Shown: positions 50,035-61,211, counted from the stretch's first letter. The stretch: DNA of 64,000 nt from Acidimicrobiales bacterium (GCA_035547835.1 DASZTW010000019.1:1-64000); one strand, 5' to 3'. The notes: a model not told the origin generated them from the sequence alone. A program made the numbers and translations.

Positions 50035-50681
50035 GTGAGCCCAGCGGCTTCCGGGCGTACAACTACCTCGTCCCCACGGTCGTCGAGCAGACGAACCGAG
50101 GGGAGCGGGCCTATGACCTCTACTCCCGGCTGCTCAAGGAGAACATCATCTTCCTGGGCACCCCGATCGACGACGCGATCGCCAACCTCGTGTGTGCCCA
50201 GCTCCTCCACCTGGAGTCGGAGAACCCCGACCGCGACATCAACATCTACATCAACTCGCCCGGTGGCGACATCACGGCGCTGTTCGCGATCTACGACACG
50301 CTGCAGTACATCAAGCCCGAGGTCAGCACGATCTGTTATGGCCAGGCCGCTTCGGCGGCGGCAGTGCTGCTGGCCGCCGGCACCCCCGGCAAGCGCCTCG
50401 CCCTGCCGCACTCCCGAGTCCTGCTCCACCAACCATGGGGGAGCGGCAGTGGCCAGGCAGCCGACATCGAGATCCAAGCCCGCGAGATCATGCGGATGCG
50501 CGACCTGCTGGAAGACATCTTGTCCCGGCACACCGGTCAGCCCAAGGAGCGCATCGCCAAGGACACCGACCGCGATTTCGTCCTGTCCGCGGAGGAAGCC
50601 AAGGAGTACGGCATCATCGACGAGGTGATCTCCACCCGCGAGATCGCCGACAAGAGCGGCGCCATCCGGGCTGCCGGGTAG
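50031..50681 (+). CDS. clpP: ATP-dependent Clp protease proteolytic subunit
   Basis: 216 aa. Serine protease barrel subunit. The triad is visible: Ser108 in YGQAASAAA, His133 in LLHQPWG and Asp182 in [19 protein letters not shown] near residue 74-83 is conserved. It degrades proteins unfolded by ClpX, whose gene follows 16 bp later. Only one clpP is here, whereas many actinobacteria carry a clpP1-clpP2 pair; a second copy may lie elsewhere. Start GTG 50031 overlaps the tig stop. Confidence 0.97.
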   Translation: MSEPSGFRAYNYLVPTVVEQTNRGERAYDLYSRLLKENIIFLGTPIDDAIANLVCAQLLHLESENPDRDINIYINSPGGDITALFAIYDTLQYIKPEVSTICYGQAASAAAVLLAAGTPGKRLALPHSRVLLHQPWGSGSGQAADIEIQAREIMRMRDLLEDILSRHTGQPKERIAKDTDRDFVLSAEEAKEYGIIDEVISTREIADKSGAIRAAG

Positions 50682-50697
50682 CGACGGGGGAGCGATC

Positions 50698-51975
50698 GTG
50701 GCGAAGTTCGGAGAAGGCGGCGAGCTGCTCAAGTGCAGCTTCTGCGGCAAGTCCCAGAAGCAGGTCAAGAAGCTCATCGCCGGCCCCGGCGTGTACATCT
50801 GCGACGAGTGCATCGACCTGTGCAACGAGATCATCGAAGAGGAGCTGTCGGAAGCTTCCGAGCTGCACTTCGATGAGCTGCCCAAGCCTCGTGAGATCTT
50901 CGACTTCCTGAACGAGTACATCGTCGGTCAGGAACCCGCCAAGCGCATCTTGTCGGTGGCCGTCTACAACCACTACAAGCGCGTCCAGTACGCGGCAGCC
51001 CACGGTGGTGTCGACGAAGTCGAGCTCAGCAAGTCGAACATCATGCTGATCGGGCCCACCGGCTGCGGCAAGACGCTGTTGGCGCAGACGCTGGCACGCA
51101 TGCTCAACGTGCCGTTCGCGATCGCGGACGCCACCGCGCTGACCGAGGCGGGCTACGTCGGCGAAGACGTCGAGAACATCCTGCTCAAGCTGATCCAGGC
51201 TGCGGACTACGACGTCAAGAAGGCCGAGACCGGGATCATCTACATCGACGAGATCGACAAGGTCGCTCGCAAGAGCGAGAACCCGTCGATCACCCGCGAT
51301 GTGTCGGGCGAGGGCGTGCAGCAGGCCCTGCTCAAGATCCTGGAAGGCACCGTGGCCTCGGTGCCGCCCCAGGGAGGGCGCAAGCACCCCCACCAGGAGT
51401 TCATCCAGATCGACACCACGAACATTTTGTTCATCTGCGGTGGCGCGTTCGCCGGGCTCGACAAGATCATCGAGTCGCGGGTGGGCTCCAAAGGCGTCGG
51501 CTTCGGGGCCGACATCCGCCGGGCCGAAGAGAAGGACATGGGCGAGCTGTTCAACCAGGTCCTTCCCGAGGACCTCATGAAGTTCGGCCTCATCCCCGAG
51601 TTCATCGGTCGCCTGCCCGTGCTCGGTGCGGTCTCGAACCTCGACCGCGACGCGCTGGTGAAGATCCTCGTGGAGCCGCGCAACGCGCTGGCCAAGCAGT
51701 ACCGCAAGTTCTTCGAGTTCGAGAACGTGGAGCTCGAGTTCACCCCCGATGCGCTCGAAGGCATCGCCGATCAGGCGCTGCTGCGTGGCACGGGCGCCCG
51801 CGGCCTCCGGGCGATCCTCGAAGAGGTGCTGCTCAACGTCATGTACGACCTGCCCGGTCGCACCGACATTGCAAAGTGCGTGATCGACGGCACCGTCGTG
51901 GCCGACAAGGTGAACCCCACCTTGGTCCCACGTGGTGAAGCGCGCCCCACGCGCCCCCGCCGCGCCGCGTCCTGA
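50698..51975 (+). CDS. clpX: ATP-dependent Clp protease ATP-binding subunit ClpX
   Basis: 425 aa. N-terminal Cys4 zinc finger (CSFCGKS ... CDECIDLC, residues about 13-42), Walker A GPTGCGKT near 118, pore loop GYVGED near 151, Walker [10 protein letters not shown] near 179, and sensor-2 [10 protein letters not shown] near 365. The IGF-type ClpP-docking loop is represented by the segment with [12 protein letters not shown] nearby. It unfolds tagged substrates for ClpP. GGGGGAG before GTG 50698. Confidence 0.97.
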   Translation: MAKFGEGGELLKCSFCGKSQKQVKKLIAGPGVYICDECIDLCNEIIEEELSEASELHFDELPKPREIFDFLNEYIVGQEPAKRILSVAVYNHYKRVQYAAAHGGVDEVELSKSNIMLIGPTGCGKTLLAQTLARMLNVPFAIADATALTEAGYVGEDVENILLKLIQAADYDVKKAETGIIYIDEIDKVARKSENPSITRDVSGEGVQQALLKILEGTVASVPPQGGRKHPHQEFIQIDTTNILFICGGAFAGLDKIIESRVGSKGVGFGADIRRAEEKDMGELFNQVLPEDLMKFGLIPEFIGRLPVLGAVSNLDRDALVKILVEPRNALAKQYRKFFEFENVELEFTPDALEGIADQALLRGTGARGLRAILEEVLLNVMYDLPGRTDIAKCVIDGTVVADKVNPTLVPRGEARPTRPRRAAS

Positions 51976-51980
51976 TCCCG

Positions 51981-53441
51981 TCAGTCGTCGTCGCCGCCGG
52001 CCCACGCCGACAGCGCGTCGCGCAGGTTGTGGGAGCGACCACCCGCGACCGCGAGGTGGTCGCCTTCGTCCAGCACGGTGCTTCCGGTGGCGAGCACCAC
52101 ACGCCCGTCCCGGATGATCGTGATGATCCGGGCGTCGCCCGGCATCGGCACCTCGGCGATGGCACGGCCGACCACAGGGCTGGTCGGGTTGAGCTCCAGT
52201 TCCAACAGCTCGACGCCGAACTGGTCCATCGGCACCACGTCGACGATCGGGTCCCAGGGTCCCGGCTCGTGGCGCAACCCGAGCCATCGCGCGACTGGAA
52301 CCACCGTGGCTCCTTGCACCGTGGCCGACACCAGCACCACGAAGAACACGACGTCGAACACGAGTGAGCCGTCGGGATGGTGGGCAGTGAGCGGAAACGT
52401 CGCGAGCACGATCGGCACCGCCCCTCGCAGTCCCGCCCACGATACGAACGCGGCCGACCGCCACGGGATGCGGAACCACACCACCGACGCGGCCACGGCC
52501 ACAGGTCGCGCGATGAACAGGAGAACGGCGGCGATCGCGAGCGCCCGCCAAGCGACGCCACCGAGCTGTGACGGGAAGACCAAGATGCCGAGCAGGAAGA
52601 ACAGTCCGAGCTGGGCCAGCGAGGCCAGGCCGCTGTGGAAGGCGTTGCTGGCCTTGCCGTGCGACGGCGCCACGGCGCCCATCAACACGCCGCCCACGAA
52701 GACGGCCAGGAAGCCCGACGCCCCCAGCCACGCGGCGACGCCGTAGCAGCCCGCAGCGGTGGCCAGCCCTACGAGCGGCGCAGCCGACGATCCGCTCGTG
52801 CGCACGAGGATGCGGCTGCCGAGGTAGCCCACCACCACCCCGACGATCAGCCCGCCAGCGAGCTGTTGCACGCCGAAGATCACCCAGTCGCCGGCAGTGA
52901 CACCACCTTTGTAGGTGGCCAGCAGACCCACGGTGAGCAGCACGGCGGCCGGGTCGTTGCCGCCCGACTCGGTCTCGAGCAGCGCGTCGAGCCGTTCGGG
53001 GATGGGAGCGCCTCGCAACACCGAGAAGACCGCCGCCGCGTCGGTCGACGCGACGACCGCACCGACCAGCAAGGCGGTGTTGAACGACACGTGCAGCAGC
53101 CACATCGCGGCGACGCCGGTGATCACGGCCGACACGAACACGCCCACGGTTGCAAGCACCGAAGCCGGCGCAACCACTTGGCGCAGGAGCCGAGGCGAGG
53201 ACGACAGGCCGCCGTCGAACAAGATGAGGATCAGTGCGACGACGCACAGGTTCTGGGCGAGATGCGGGTCGCCGAAGTGCACCCATGCGAGCCCGTCGTC
53301 GCCAACCGCCATCCCGAGCCCGAGGAACAGCAGCAGGCCCGGCACTCGAATCCGGTCCGCCAATCGGCTCATCACCACCCCCGCGGCCAGCAAGCCGGCG
53401 CCGGCCAGGACGAGGTGGTCGACGCTCAGATGGGGGTGCAC
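51981..53441 (-). CDS. cation/proton antiporter with C-terminal TrkA-C domain (K+/H+ type)
   Basis: 486 aa. About 12 transmembrane helices occupy residues 8-385; the ion-site region reads VGAVVASTDAAAVFSVLRG near 135-150 and ESGGNDPAAVLLTVG near 163-177. A cytosolic TrkA-C-like domain follows (ELELNPTSPVVGRAIAEVPMP ... STVLDEGDHLAVAG, about 405-470). This resembles CvrA/NhaP2 K+/H+ antiporters. It probably adjusts cytoplasmic K+ and pH. GTG 53441 is the likely start. It lies convergent with clpX, 5 bp apart. Confidence 0.88.
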   Translation of the reverse strand: MHPHLSVDHLVLAGAGLLAAGVVMSRLADRIRVPGLLLFLGLGMAVGDDGLAWVHFGDPHLAQNLCVVALILILFDGGLSSSPRLLRQVVAPASVLATVGVFVSAVITGVAAMWLLHVSFNTALLVGAVVASTDAAAVFSVLRGAPIPERLDALLETESGGNDPAAVLLTVGLLATYKGGVTAGDWVIFGVQQLAGGLIVGVVVGYLGSRILVRTSGSSAAPLVGLATAAGCYGVAAWLGASGFLAVFVGGVLMGAVAPSHGKASNAFHSGLASLAQLGLFFLLGILVFPSQLGGVAWRALAIAAVLLFIARPVAVAASVVWFRIPWRSAAFVSWAGLRGAVPIVLATFPLTAHHPDGSLVFDVVFFVVLVSATVQGATVVPVARWLGLRHEPGPWDPIVDVVPMDQFGVELLELELNPTSPVVGRAIAEVPMPGDARIITIIRDGRVVLATGSTVLDEGDHLAVAGGRSHNLRDALSAWAGGDDD

Positions 53442-53524
53442 CCCGCCATAGTGGCGGAAAGTGGTGGAGCGGCGGGCACGTTTGGGGGAGTCGAGGTGCA
53501 GGACCGCTACCGTTGCGTGCGCCC

Positions 53525-54832
53525 ATGGACCTCACCGCTGCGCTGCGCTACCTCGACGAACACGTCAACTTGGAGGCCACGGCTGGACGGGTCGAGGGCC
53601 TCTCGTTGGAGCGCATGCGCGCGCTGGTCCACGTCCTCGGCGACCCGCACCTCGCGTACGGTGTCATCCACATCACCGGCACGAACGGCAAGGGCTCGAC
53701 CGCACGGATGGTCACCGAGCTGCTCCGCGCGTCGGGCCTGGCGGTCGGCACGTACACCAGCCCGCACCTCGAGACCGTCAACGAGCGCATCGCGTACGAC
53801 GGTGAGCCCATCGCCGACGACGAGCTGGCGGAGTTGATCTCCGACCTCGCTGCCGTCGAGCCGCTCCTCGAGCACCGGCCGTCGTACTTCGAGCTGCTGA
53901 CTGCTGCGGCGTTCCGGTGGTTCGCCGATCGGGGCGTCGACGTCGCGGTCGTCGAAGTCGGGCTCCTGGGTCGGTGGGATGCGACCAACGTCGTCGAGAG
54001 CCAAGTCGCGGTGCTCACCAACGTTGGTCACGACCACACCGACGGGGTGGGCGACTGGCGGCGTCGCATCGCCGAGGAGAAGTCCGGGATCGTGAAGCCG
54101 GGCGCCACGTTCGTGTTGGGCGAGGCCGACCCGGCCCTGCGCGACGTCTTCACCGCCACGCCCGCCGCAGAGATCTGGCTGCGGGGCGACACGTTCGGCT
54201 GCGAACGCAACGACTTGGCGGTCGGCGGCCGGGTGGCCGACTTGCGTACACCGTCAGGTGTGCTCGACGACGTGCAGATCCCGCTGCACGGGGCGTTCCA
54301 GGGCGACAACGCCGCCGCGGCGCTCGCCGCCGCCGAGGCGTTCTTCGGTCGGCGGTTGCCCGACGACCTCGTTCGGTCGGCGTTCGCCGGCGTGCAGGTG
54401 CCGGGCCGCTTCGAGATCCTCGCCCACGAGCCGCTGGTGATCCTCGACGGCGCGCACAACCTCGACGGCGCCGCGGCCGAGGCCGCCACCTTGCACGAGG
54501 AGTTCACGCTGACCGGGTCGCTGGTGCTGGTGGTCGGCATGTTGCGTGGCCGCGACCCCGTCGAAATGCTCGACGCCATGGGCGCTCGCGAGGCCGGTTA
54601 CGTGGTGGCGTGCAGCCCGCCGTCGCCGCGGGCGATCCCGGCGGCCGAGGTGGCCGCAGCCGCCGACCGTCTCGGCGTCGTGGCCGAAGCCGTGCCCGAC
54701 GTCGCGCACGCCCTTGCCCGCGCCCGCTCGTTCGCCACCGCCGAGGATGTGATCGTCGTGACTGGCTCCCTCTACGTCGTCGGTGCCGCCCGGCGATCCC
54801 TGCACGACCAGGCCGCGGAGCTGGCCGGGTGA
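53525..54832 (+). CDS. folC: folylpolyglutamate synthase/dihydrofolate synthase
   Basis: 435 aa Mur-ligase family enzyme adding glutamate to folates. P-loop HITGTNGKGSTARM near residue 48-61, VEVGLLGRWDATNVV near 145-159, NVGHDHTDGVGDW near 168, EEKSGIVKPGATFV near 186, and VILDGAHNLDGAAA near 307-320. TACCGT (53508-53513) is a -10 box 11 nt upstream of ATG 53525. GTGA overlap with the methionine aminopeptidase gene. Confidence 0.94.
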   Translation: MDLTAALRYLDEHVNLEATAGRVEGLSLERMRALVHVLGDPHLAYGVIHITGTNGKGSTARMVTELLRASGLAVGTYTSPHLETVNERIAYDGEPIADDELAELISDLAAVEPLLEHRPSYFELLTAAAFRWFADRGVDVAVVEVGLLGRWDATNVVESQVAVLTNVGHDHTDGVGDWRRRIAEEKSGIVKPGATFVLGEADPALRDVFTATPAAEIWLRGDTFGCERNDLAVGGRVADLRTPSGVLDDVQIPLHGAFQGDNAAAALAAAEAFFGRRLPDDLVRSAFAGVQVPGRFEILAHEPLVILDGAHNLDGAAAEAATLHEEFTLTGSLVLVVGMLRGRDPVEMLDAMGAREAGYVVACSPPSPRAIPAAEVAAAADRLGVVAEAVPDVAHALARARSFATAEDVIVVTGSLYVVGAARRSLHDQAAELAG

Positions 54833-55839
54833 GGGTGCGGCCGGACGACAGCCGAAGCGCCGAGGTCGACATCTTCCGGCTGAAGCCCAACGAGCCGTGC
54901 TGGTGTGGCAGTGGCCTCAAGTTCAAGCGTTGTCACCGTGCGTCGACCGACCGCATCCGCGCCGGTCGCCAGAGCCCGACGCGTGAGGTGCCCGAGGGCA
55001 TCGAGCGGCCGTTCTACGCGGGCACGGGCGAGCGGTCCCACCGCGGCGGGTCGCCGGTGCAGGCACCCGAGATCATCGACCGGATGCGCCGCACCGGCCG
55101 TCTCGCCGGCGACATCTTGGGGAGAGTCGGCGCGGCCATCGCCCCGGGTGTCACCACCGATGAGCTCGATGCGCTGTGCCACCGCCTCACCGTCGAGGCG
55201 GGCGCGTACCCGAGCCCGTTGAACTACGGAGGCTTCCCCAAGTCGCTGTGCACATCGGTCAACGATGTGATCTGCCACGGGATCCCCGACGATCGGCCCC
55301 TGCTCGACGGCGACATCGTCAACCTCGACGTCACCGTGTTCAAAGAAGGCGTGCACGGCGACACCAACGCCACCTGGTGCGTCGGCACCGTCGATCCGCA
55401 GTCGCGGCGCCTCGTGCGTGTCACGCGTGAGTGTCTGGAGCGGGGGATCGAGGCAGTGCGGCCGGGCCGGCGCCTGTACGACATCGGCCGGGCGATCCAG
55501 ACCCACGCGGAGGCCGAGGGCTTCTCCGTGGTGCGGGCGTTCATCGGCCACGGCATCGGTGAGGAGTTCCACACCGACTTCCAGATCCTGCACTACTTCG
55601 ACCCGCGCAACGACACGGTGATCGAGCCCGGCATGGTGTTCACGATCGAGCCGATGATCTCGGTGGGTGCCTGGCAGCACCGTTTGTGGGACGACGACTG
55701 GACCGCCGTCACGGTCGACGGCAAGCGCTCCGCCCAGTTCGAGCACACACTCCTGGTCACCGACGACGGCGTCGAGCTGCTGACCCTCCGCGCCGACGGC
55801 CAATGGTCCGGCGACGGCGGCCAACCCGCTTCCTCGTAG
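54829..55839 (+). CDS. map: methionine aminopeptidase with N-terminal SEC-C zinc motif
   Basis: 336 aa. Residues about 20-35 hold a SEC-C zinc motif (CWCGSGLKFKRCH), then a linker and the pita-bread peptidase. Metal ligands are visible: Asp in LDVTVFKEGVHGDTNAT (two Asp), His in GHGIGEEFH, Glu in TIEPMIS and Glu in QFEHTLL. It removes initiator Met. SEC-C motifs also occur in SecA, where they bind ribosomes and SecB; here the motif may place the enzyme at the ribosome. GTG 54829 overlaps the folC stop. Confidence 0.94.
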   Translation: MRVRPDDSRSAEVDIFRLKPNEPCWCGSGLKFKRCHRASTDRIRAGRQSPTREVPEGIERPFYAGTGERSHRGGSPVQAPEIIDRMRRTGRLAGDILGRVGAAIAPGVTTDELDALCHRLTVEAGAYPSPLNYGGFPKSLCTSVNDVICHGIPDDRPLLDGDIVNLDVTVFKEGVHGDTNATWCVGTVDPQSRRLVRVTRECLERGIEAVRPGRRLYDIGRAIQTHAEAEGFSVVRAFIGHGIGEEFHTDFQILHYFDPRNDTVIEPGMVFTIEPMISVGAWQHRLWDDDWTAVTVDGKRSAQFEHTLLVTDDGVELLTLRADGQWSGDGGQPASS

Positions 55840-55950
55840 CGGGTGGGGATGTGGTCGCCGGGGCGGCCGGTTGTCCCCCCTTCGAGAAGTGCGGTGGGCG
55901 GCCGTTCCGGTTCGCAGGGCGGCGACGGCGGCTTGTAGCGTGCTCGACTC

Positions 55951-56361
55951 GTGAACCGGACCTTCGTGATGTGCAAGCCCGACGCTGTTCGACGGGGACT
56001 CGTCGGTGAAGTCGTCAGCCGCCTCGAGCGCAAAGGCCTCACGCTCGTGGCCGCCGAGCTGCGGACCATCGACCGCCCGACGGCCGAACGTCACTACGAG
56101 GAGCACCAGGACAAGCCCTTTTTCGGTGAGCTCGTCGACTTCATCTGCGGCGGCCCCGTACTGGCCATGGTGGTCGAAGGCCCCGACGACAACACGTGGC
56201 ACCTCGTCCGCACGCTCATGGGCAAGACCAACGTCGACGACGCGCAGCCCGGCTCGATCCGCGGCGACTTCGCCACCACCACGCAGGAGAACCTGGTGCA
56301 CGGCAGCGACGGCCCCGAGTCGGCGGCCCGCGAGATCGGAATCTTCTTCCCGGACGTGTGA
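55951..56361 (+). CDS. ndk: nucleoside diphosphate kinase
   Basis: 136 aa, normal length. It balances NTP pools by phosphate transfer through His117, seen in [16 protein letters not shown]. The N-terminal [20 protein letters not shown] is typical. TAGCGT (55936-55941) lies 9 nt before GTG 55951 without a Shine-Dalgarno, so the message is probably leaderless. Confidence 0.97.
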   Translation: MNRTFVMCKPDAVRRGLVGEVVSRLERKGLTLVAAELRTIDRPTAERHYEEHQDKPFFGELVDFICGGPVLAMVVEGPDDNTWHLVRTLMGKTNVDDAQPGSIRGDFATTTQENLVHGSDGPESAAREIGIFFPDV

Positions 56362-56602
56362 TCTCGGGACGGCGCCAAGCCCTGCGCCGGCCGACGAAGA
56401 CCGCGGCCGGACACCGGTCGCCACCTTCCGCGGCGGCATTTAGCGCACCACGGACCAAGAGTGGTGGATGCTGATTATTGCGATTGCGTGACGCCCGCTA
56501 AGCTGCGATCTTCCGCGGGCCGAGGAGGGGTCCCCTCCGTGGCCTCCAGTTCCGCTCCTACGAGTCCGTCGGCTTCGGCGCACTCACGTCGGAGGCCAAT
56601 CG
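56362..56602 (+). promoter_or_regulatory. intergenic region with the probable mreB promoter
   Basis: 241 bp. TTATTG (56475-56480) and TAAGCT (56499-56504) form a plausible -35/-10 pair with an 18-bp spacer, in a locally AT-rich stretch. That would give a leader of about 90 nt before the mreB start, which has a GGAGG site. No other element is recognised. Confidence 0.5.
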
Positions 56603-57640
<1,038 letters not shown>

Positions 57641-57650
57641 TCCGCTCCTT

Positions 57651-58502
57651 GTGGTAGGTCCCCGGCGCGCTGGTCGCCGACGACGTGTGACGTTGCTGCT
57701 GCTCGTCCTCACGTCACTCACCATCCTCACGCTCGACTTCCGCCACTCCGGGCCCGTCGAGAAGGTGCGTGACGTCGGCGCCACCGTGTTCAGCCCGCTC
57801 CGCTCCGCCGGCGACGCGGTGTTCCGTCCCATCGGCAATGCCTGGAACAGCGCCTTTCACTACGACCGCCTGAAGAAGGAGAACGACCGGCTTCGGCGCC
57901 AGGTCGCCGACCTGAAGGGCAAGTCGTACCGGGCGCAGATCGACGAGAACGAGTACCGCCAACTCCGCGCCGCCGCCGACATCCAGTACCTGCCCGACCT
58001 CGACACCAAGATCGCCCGTGTCACGTCGGGTCCGCTCAACAGCTTCTCGCAGACGATCGAGATCAACCAGGGTGCCGGCGCCGGCGTCAAGCCCGGCATG
58101 CCGGTGGTGACGCCCGACGGGCTGGTCGGGACCGTCGAGATCGTCGAAGGCGGCCACTCGATCGTGCGGCTCGTCACCAGCCCCGAGTCGAAGGTCGACA
58201 TCACCCTCGAGACGAGCGACGCCAGCTTGCCGCCCACCCTGGGGATCGCCCACGGGAACGGCCTCGGCCAGCCGCTGCGGATCGACAGCGGGATCGATCC
58301 CCGCACGCCGGTCAAGAAGGGGCAACTGGTGGCCACCAGCGGTGTGGACCCGTCGATCTACCCCGGCGCCATCCCGGTTGGGAAGATCACCACGTTTCGC
58401 GATTCCGACGACGGCACCCAGAAGATCATCGAGCTGAAGCCGAGCGCCGACTTGGACCATCTCGGCTACGTCACCGTGGTCCTGTGGCAGCCGGTTCCAT
58501 GA
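57651..58502 (+). CDS. mreC: rod shape-determining protein MreC
   Basis: 283 aa. A basic start (GPRRAGRRRR) and one transmembrane helix (VTLLLLVLTSLTILTL, about 13-30), a coiled coil (HYDRLKKENDRLRRQVADLKG near 65-85) and two beta domains: ARVTSGPLNSFSQTIEINQG near 120, GMPVVTPDGLVGTVEIV near 147, KKGQLVATSGVDPSIYPGAIPVGKI in pieces near 222-247. MreC is a periplasmic scaffold joining MreB to PBP2. GTG 57651 keeps the basic stretch ahead of the helix; GTG 57687 would lose it. Confidence 0.93.
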   Translation: MVGPRRAGRRRRVTLLLLVLTSLTILTLDFRHSGPVEKVRDVGATVFSPLRSAGDAVFRPIGNAWNSAFHYDRLKKENDRLRRQVADLKGKSYRAQIDENEYRQLRAAADIQYLPDLDTKIARVTSGPLNSFSQTIEINQGAGAGVKPGMPVVTPDGLVGTVEIVEGGHSIVRLVTSPESKVDITLETSDASLPPTLGIAHGNGLGQPLRIDSGIDPRTPVKKGQLVATSGVDPSIYPGAIPVGKITTFRDSDDGTQKIIELKPSADLDHLGYVTVVLWQPVP

Positions 58503-58545
58503 CCACCGCCGGTCCCGTGACGCTCAGCGGACACCAGGGCGCGCC

Positions 58546-59064
58546 ATGAGGACGCTCCGGAGCGGCTTGCTGATCGCCTTTCTCATCGTCGTGCAGTGTT
58601 CGTTCATCGCACGCGTGCCGCTGTTCGGCGCGCGGGCGGACATCGTGGTCGTCGCGGCGATCGCGGCCGGCATCGTGGGCGGTCCCGACCTCGGCGCGCT
58701 GGTGGGCTTCGCGGCAGGGCTCGGGTTCGACCTGTTGTTGCCCACGCCGGTCGGGATGTCCGCGCTCTGCTACTGCCTGGTCGGCTACGGCTGCGGCCTG
58801 GCGCAGCAATCCGTGCTGCGCGTCCGCTGGTGGATCCCGGTGGCCACTGCGGCGATCGGCGGTGCGGCCTCGGCGCTGATGTTCTGGACCGTCGGCAACG
58901 TGCTGTCTGAGCCGCTGCCCTCGGTGCGGGACCTGCCGACTATCGTCGCCGTGATCGCCGCGGTGGCCGCGCTCTGGTGCCTCCCGATGGTGCGGGCGTT
59001 CCAGCTCGCGCTCGCCGACCCGGCGCGCAACCGCTTTGGCAACGAACGCATCCGCATGCGATGA
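58546..59064 (+). CDS. mreD: rod shape-determining protein MreD
   Basis: 172 aa, about five transmembrane helices (LLIAFLIVVQCSFIA, VVVAAIAAGIVGG, LVGFAAGLGFDLLL, VATAAIGGAASALMFW, TIVAVIAAVAALWCL). GADLV-like ARADIVVV and GLGFDLLLPTPVGMSALCY are typical of MreD. It helps hold the elongasome. Its stop overlaps the PBP2 start (ATGA). Confidence 0.88.
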   Translation: MRTLRSGLLIAFLIVVQCSFIARVPLFGARADIVVVAAIAAGIVGGPDLGALVGFAAGLGFDLLLPTPVGMSALCYCLVGYGCGLAQQSVLRVRWWIPVATAAIGGAASALMFWTVGNVLSEPLPSVRDLPTIVAVIAAVAALWCLPMVRAFQLALADPARNRFGNERIRMR

Positions 59065-61211
59065 CCCGCGATTCCTCACGTCTCAGGGTGGCCACCGTCG
59101 GCTTGGTCTGCATCAGCCTCTTCGCGGCGCTGTTCGCCCGCCTGTGGTTCCTCCAAGTGATGAACGCCGGCACGTACGACAAGGCGGCCGACGTCGCCGC
59201 CTACCGGGAGATCAACGTTCCCGCGCCTCGGGGTCGCATCCTGGACCGCAACGGCAAAGTGCTGGTCGACAACAAGTCGTACCTTGTGGTGGCGGTCGAC
59301 ACGCAGGTGCTGGCCAAGGCCAAGTCGCCCGACACGGTGCTGTCGCGCCTCGCCGATCTGCTCAACCAGTACATGGCGCCCACCACGCCGTACAACACGG
59401 ACATCTTGCGGGAGAAGCTGCGCAACAAGCAGGTGAGCCCGTACAAACCCGTGCCGGTGGCCACCAACGCGCCGCAACAGCTCGAGATCTACCTCTCCGA
59501 ACACCCCGACAAGTTCCCGTCTGTGTCGGTCGAACGTGAGACCTTGCGGACGTATCCGTACGGCACGCTCGCTGCCCAAGTGCTCGGTTACGTGGGCCCG
59601 ATCACCGATTCGCAGTGGAAAGCCCACGAGCACGACAAGGTGCCGTACCAAAAGGACGACGACATCGGCCGGGCGGGTGTGGAAGCCACGTTCGAGAAGT
59701 ACTTGCGGGGCACCCCGGGCCGGAAGGTGTTCGAGGTCGACCGTGTCGGCCGGGTGGTGCGCACCGTGAGCGAGACGCCACCGATCCCGGGCGACGACGT
59801 GTACCTCACGATCGACGCCAACGCGCAGGCGGTCGCCGAACGGGGTGTGGCGAACGGGCTCGAGAGCGCGCGCAAGACCTGCAACCGGGTGGGTTGCCCG
59901 CCGGCGCCCGCCGGGTCGATGGTGGTGCTCGACCCCCGCAACGGGCAGGTGCTGGCGCTGGCGTCGAACCCGACGTACGACCCGAGCCTGTTCGTGCCGG
60001 CCATCTCGACCCGGGACTACCAGAAGCTCACCGAGCCCGACAGCCACTACCCCTTCACCGACCGCGCCATCGCCGGCCAGTACCCGCCGGGCTCCACCTT
60101 CAAGTTGGTCACCAGCATCGCCGGACTGCGCGCCGGAGTGATCGACCCGAGCTTCACGTACGGCGACTCCGGCCAGTACAAGATCATCGGCTGCCAGAAC
60201 GACAGCCAGGGCTGCATCAAGTACGGCGACCAGAAGACCGCGCACGGCAACGTGAACCTCACGCGAGCGCTCACCGTGTCGAGCGACACGTACTACTACC
60301 GGATCGGCGATCTGCTGTGGCGCTCGAGCGACCACAAAGAAGCGATCCAAGACGTGGCCCGGGAGTTCGGCTTCGGGTCCAAGACCGGCATCGAGCTGCC
60401 CGACGAGCAGGCGGGTCTGGTGGGCACGCCGGAGCTCTTGAAGCGGCTGCACGACAAGTACGCGGCGGCGTATCCGTACGGCAACCAGTGGTACTCCGGT
60501 AACAACGCCAACTTGGCGATCGGCCAAGACGTCATCAACGCCACGCCGCTGCAACTCGCCAACGCGTACGCCACGTTCGCCAACAACGGCACCCGCTACC
60601 AGCCCACCTTGTTGCTCAAAGTCACCAAGTTCCGCACGGGCAGCGTCGTGATGACCCAACAACCCAAAGTGGCGGGCAAAGTCGACTTGCCGGCTCCGTG
60701 GCGCGACGCGATGCTCGCCGGGTTCGACGGCGTCACCACGTCGGGCGAAGGCACGGCGACCGGCGCGTTCGCCAACGCCGGCTACCCGATGGCGAACCTC
60801 CCCGTGGCCGGCAAGACCGGTACGTCGCAGAACAACACCGCGAAGAACGAGCAGGACAACTCGCTGTTCGTCGGCTTCGGCCCGTCGTCGAACGCGCAGT
60901 ACGTCGCCGCCGCGGTGTTCGAGCAAGCCGGCTACGGCGCGGCGATCGCCGCACCCGCCGTCGTTGACTTCTTCTTGCCGCTCGCGCAGCACGGAACCTT
61001 CCCCGAAGTCACCCCGGTCGACAGCACCGACACGGCGGCCGCGCCGTCGGCCCAAGCGGGCGGTGCGGCCCAGTCGATCAGCGCCGACACGACCACGACC
61101 GGTTCCGGCGGCCAGACGACGGGCGACACCATCGCGCCGCTGCAATCGTCTGACCCCAACGGCACCCGTACCAGCACGTCGTTGCCCGCGACGAGCGGGA
61201 GCGGGGGCTGA
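59061..61211 (+). CDS. mrdA: penicillin-binding protein 2 (elongation transpeptidase)
   Basis: 716 aa. One N-terminal membrane helix (VATVGLVCISLFAALFARLW, residues 10-30), the PBP dimerisation/pedestal domain with RGRILDRNGKVLVDN near 58, and the transpeptidase: SxxK in GSTFKLVTS near 352, SSD in VSSDTYYYR near 417, and KTG in VAGKTGTSQ near 592. A Thr/Ser/Gly/Ala-rich tail of about 60 residues follows the catalytic domain. It cross-links peptidoglycan together with RodA, encoded next with a one-base overlap. Confidence 0.95.
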   Translation: MTRDSSRLRVATVGLVCISLFAALFARLWFLQVMNAGTYDKAADVAAYREINVPAPRGRILDRNGKVLVDNKSYLVVAVDTQVLAKAKSPDTVLSRLADLLNQYMAPTTPYNTDILREKLRNKQVSPYKPVPVATNAPQQLEIYLSEHPDKFPSVSVERETLRTYPYGTLAAQVLGYVGPITDSQWKAHEHDKVPYQKDDDIGRAGVEATFEKYLRGTPGRKVFEVDRVGRVVRTVSETPPIPGDDVYLTIDANAQAVAERGVANGLESARKTCNRVGCPPAPAGSMVVLDPRNGQVLALASNPTYDPSLFVPAISTRDYQKLTEPDSHYPFTDRAIAGQYPPGSTFKLVTSIAGLRAGVIDPSFTYGDSGQYKIIGCQNDSQGCIKYGDQKTAHGNVNLTRALTVSSDTYYYRIGDLLWRSSDHKEAIQDVAREFGFGSKTGIELPDEQAGLVGTPELLKRLHDKYAAAYPYGNQWYSGNNANLAIGQDVINATPLQLANAYATFANNGTRYQPTLLLKVTKFRTGSVVMTQQPKVAGKVDLPAPWRDAMLAGFDGVTTSGEGTATGAFANAGYPMANLPVAGKTGTSQNNTAKNEQDNSLFVGFGPSSNAQYVAAAVFEQAGYGAAIAAPAVVDFFLPLAQHGTFPEVTPVDSTDTAAAPSAQAGGAAQSISADTTTTGSGGQTTGDTIAPLQSSDPNGTRTSTSLPATSGSGG

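Noticed and set aside
50614-53535. A 973-residue minus-strand frame across clpX and the antiporter gene
   Set aside because: It runs through clpX in antisense and through the antiporter in a different frame from its clear membrane protein.
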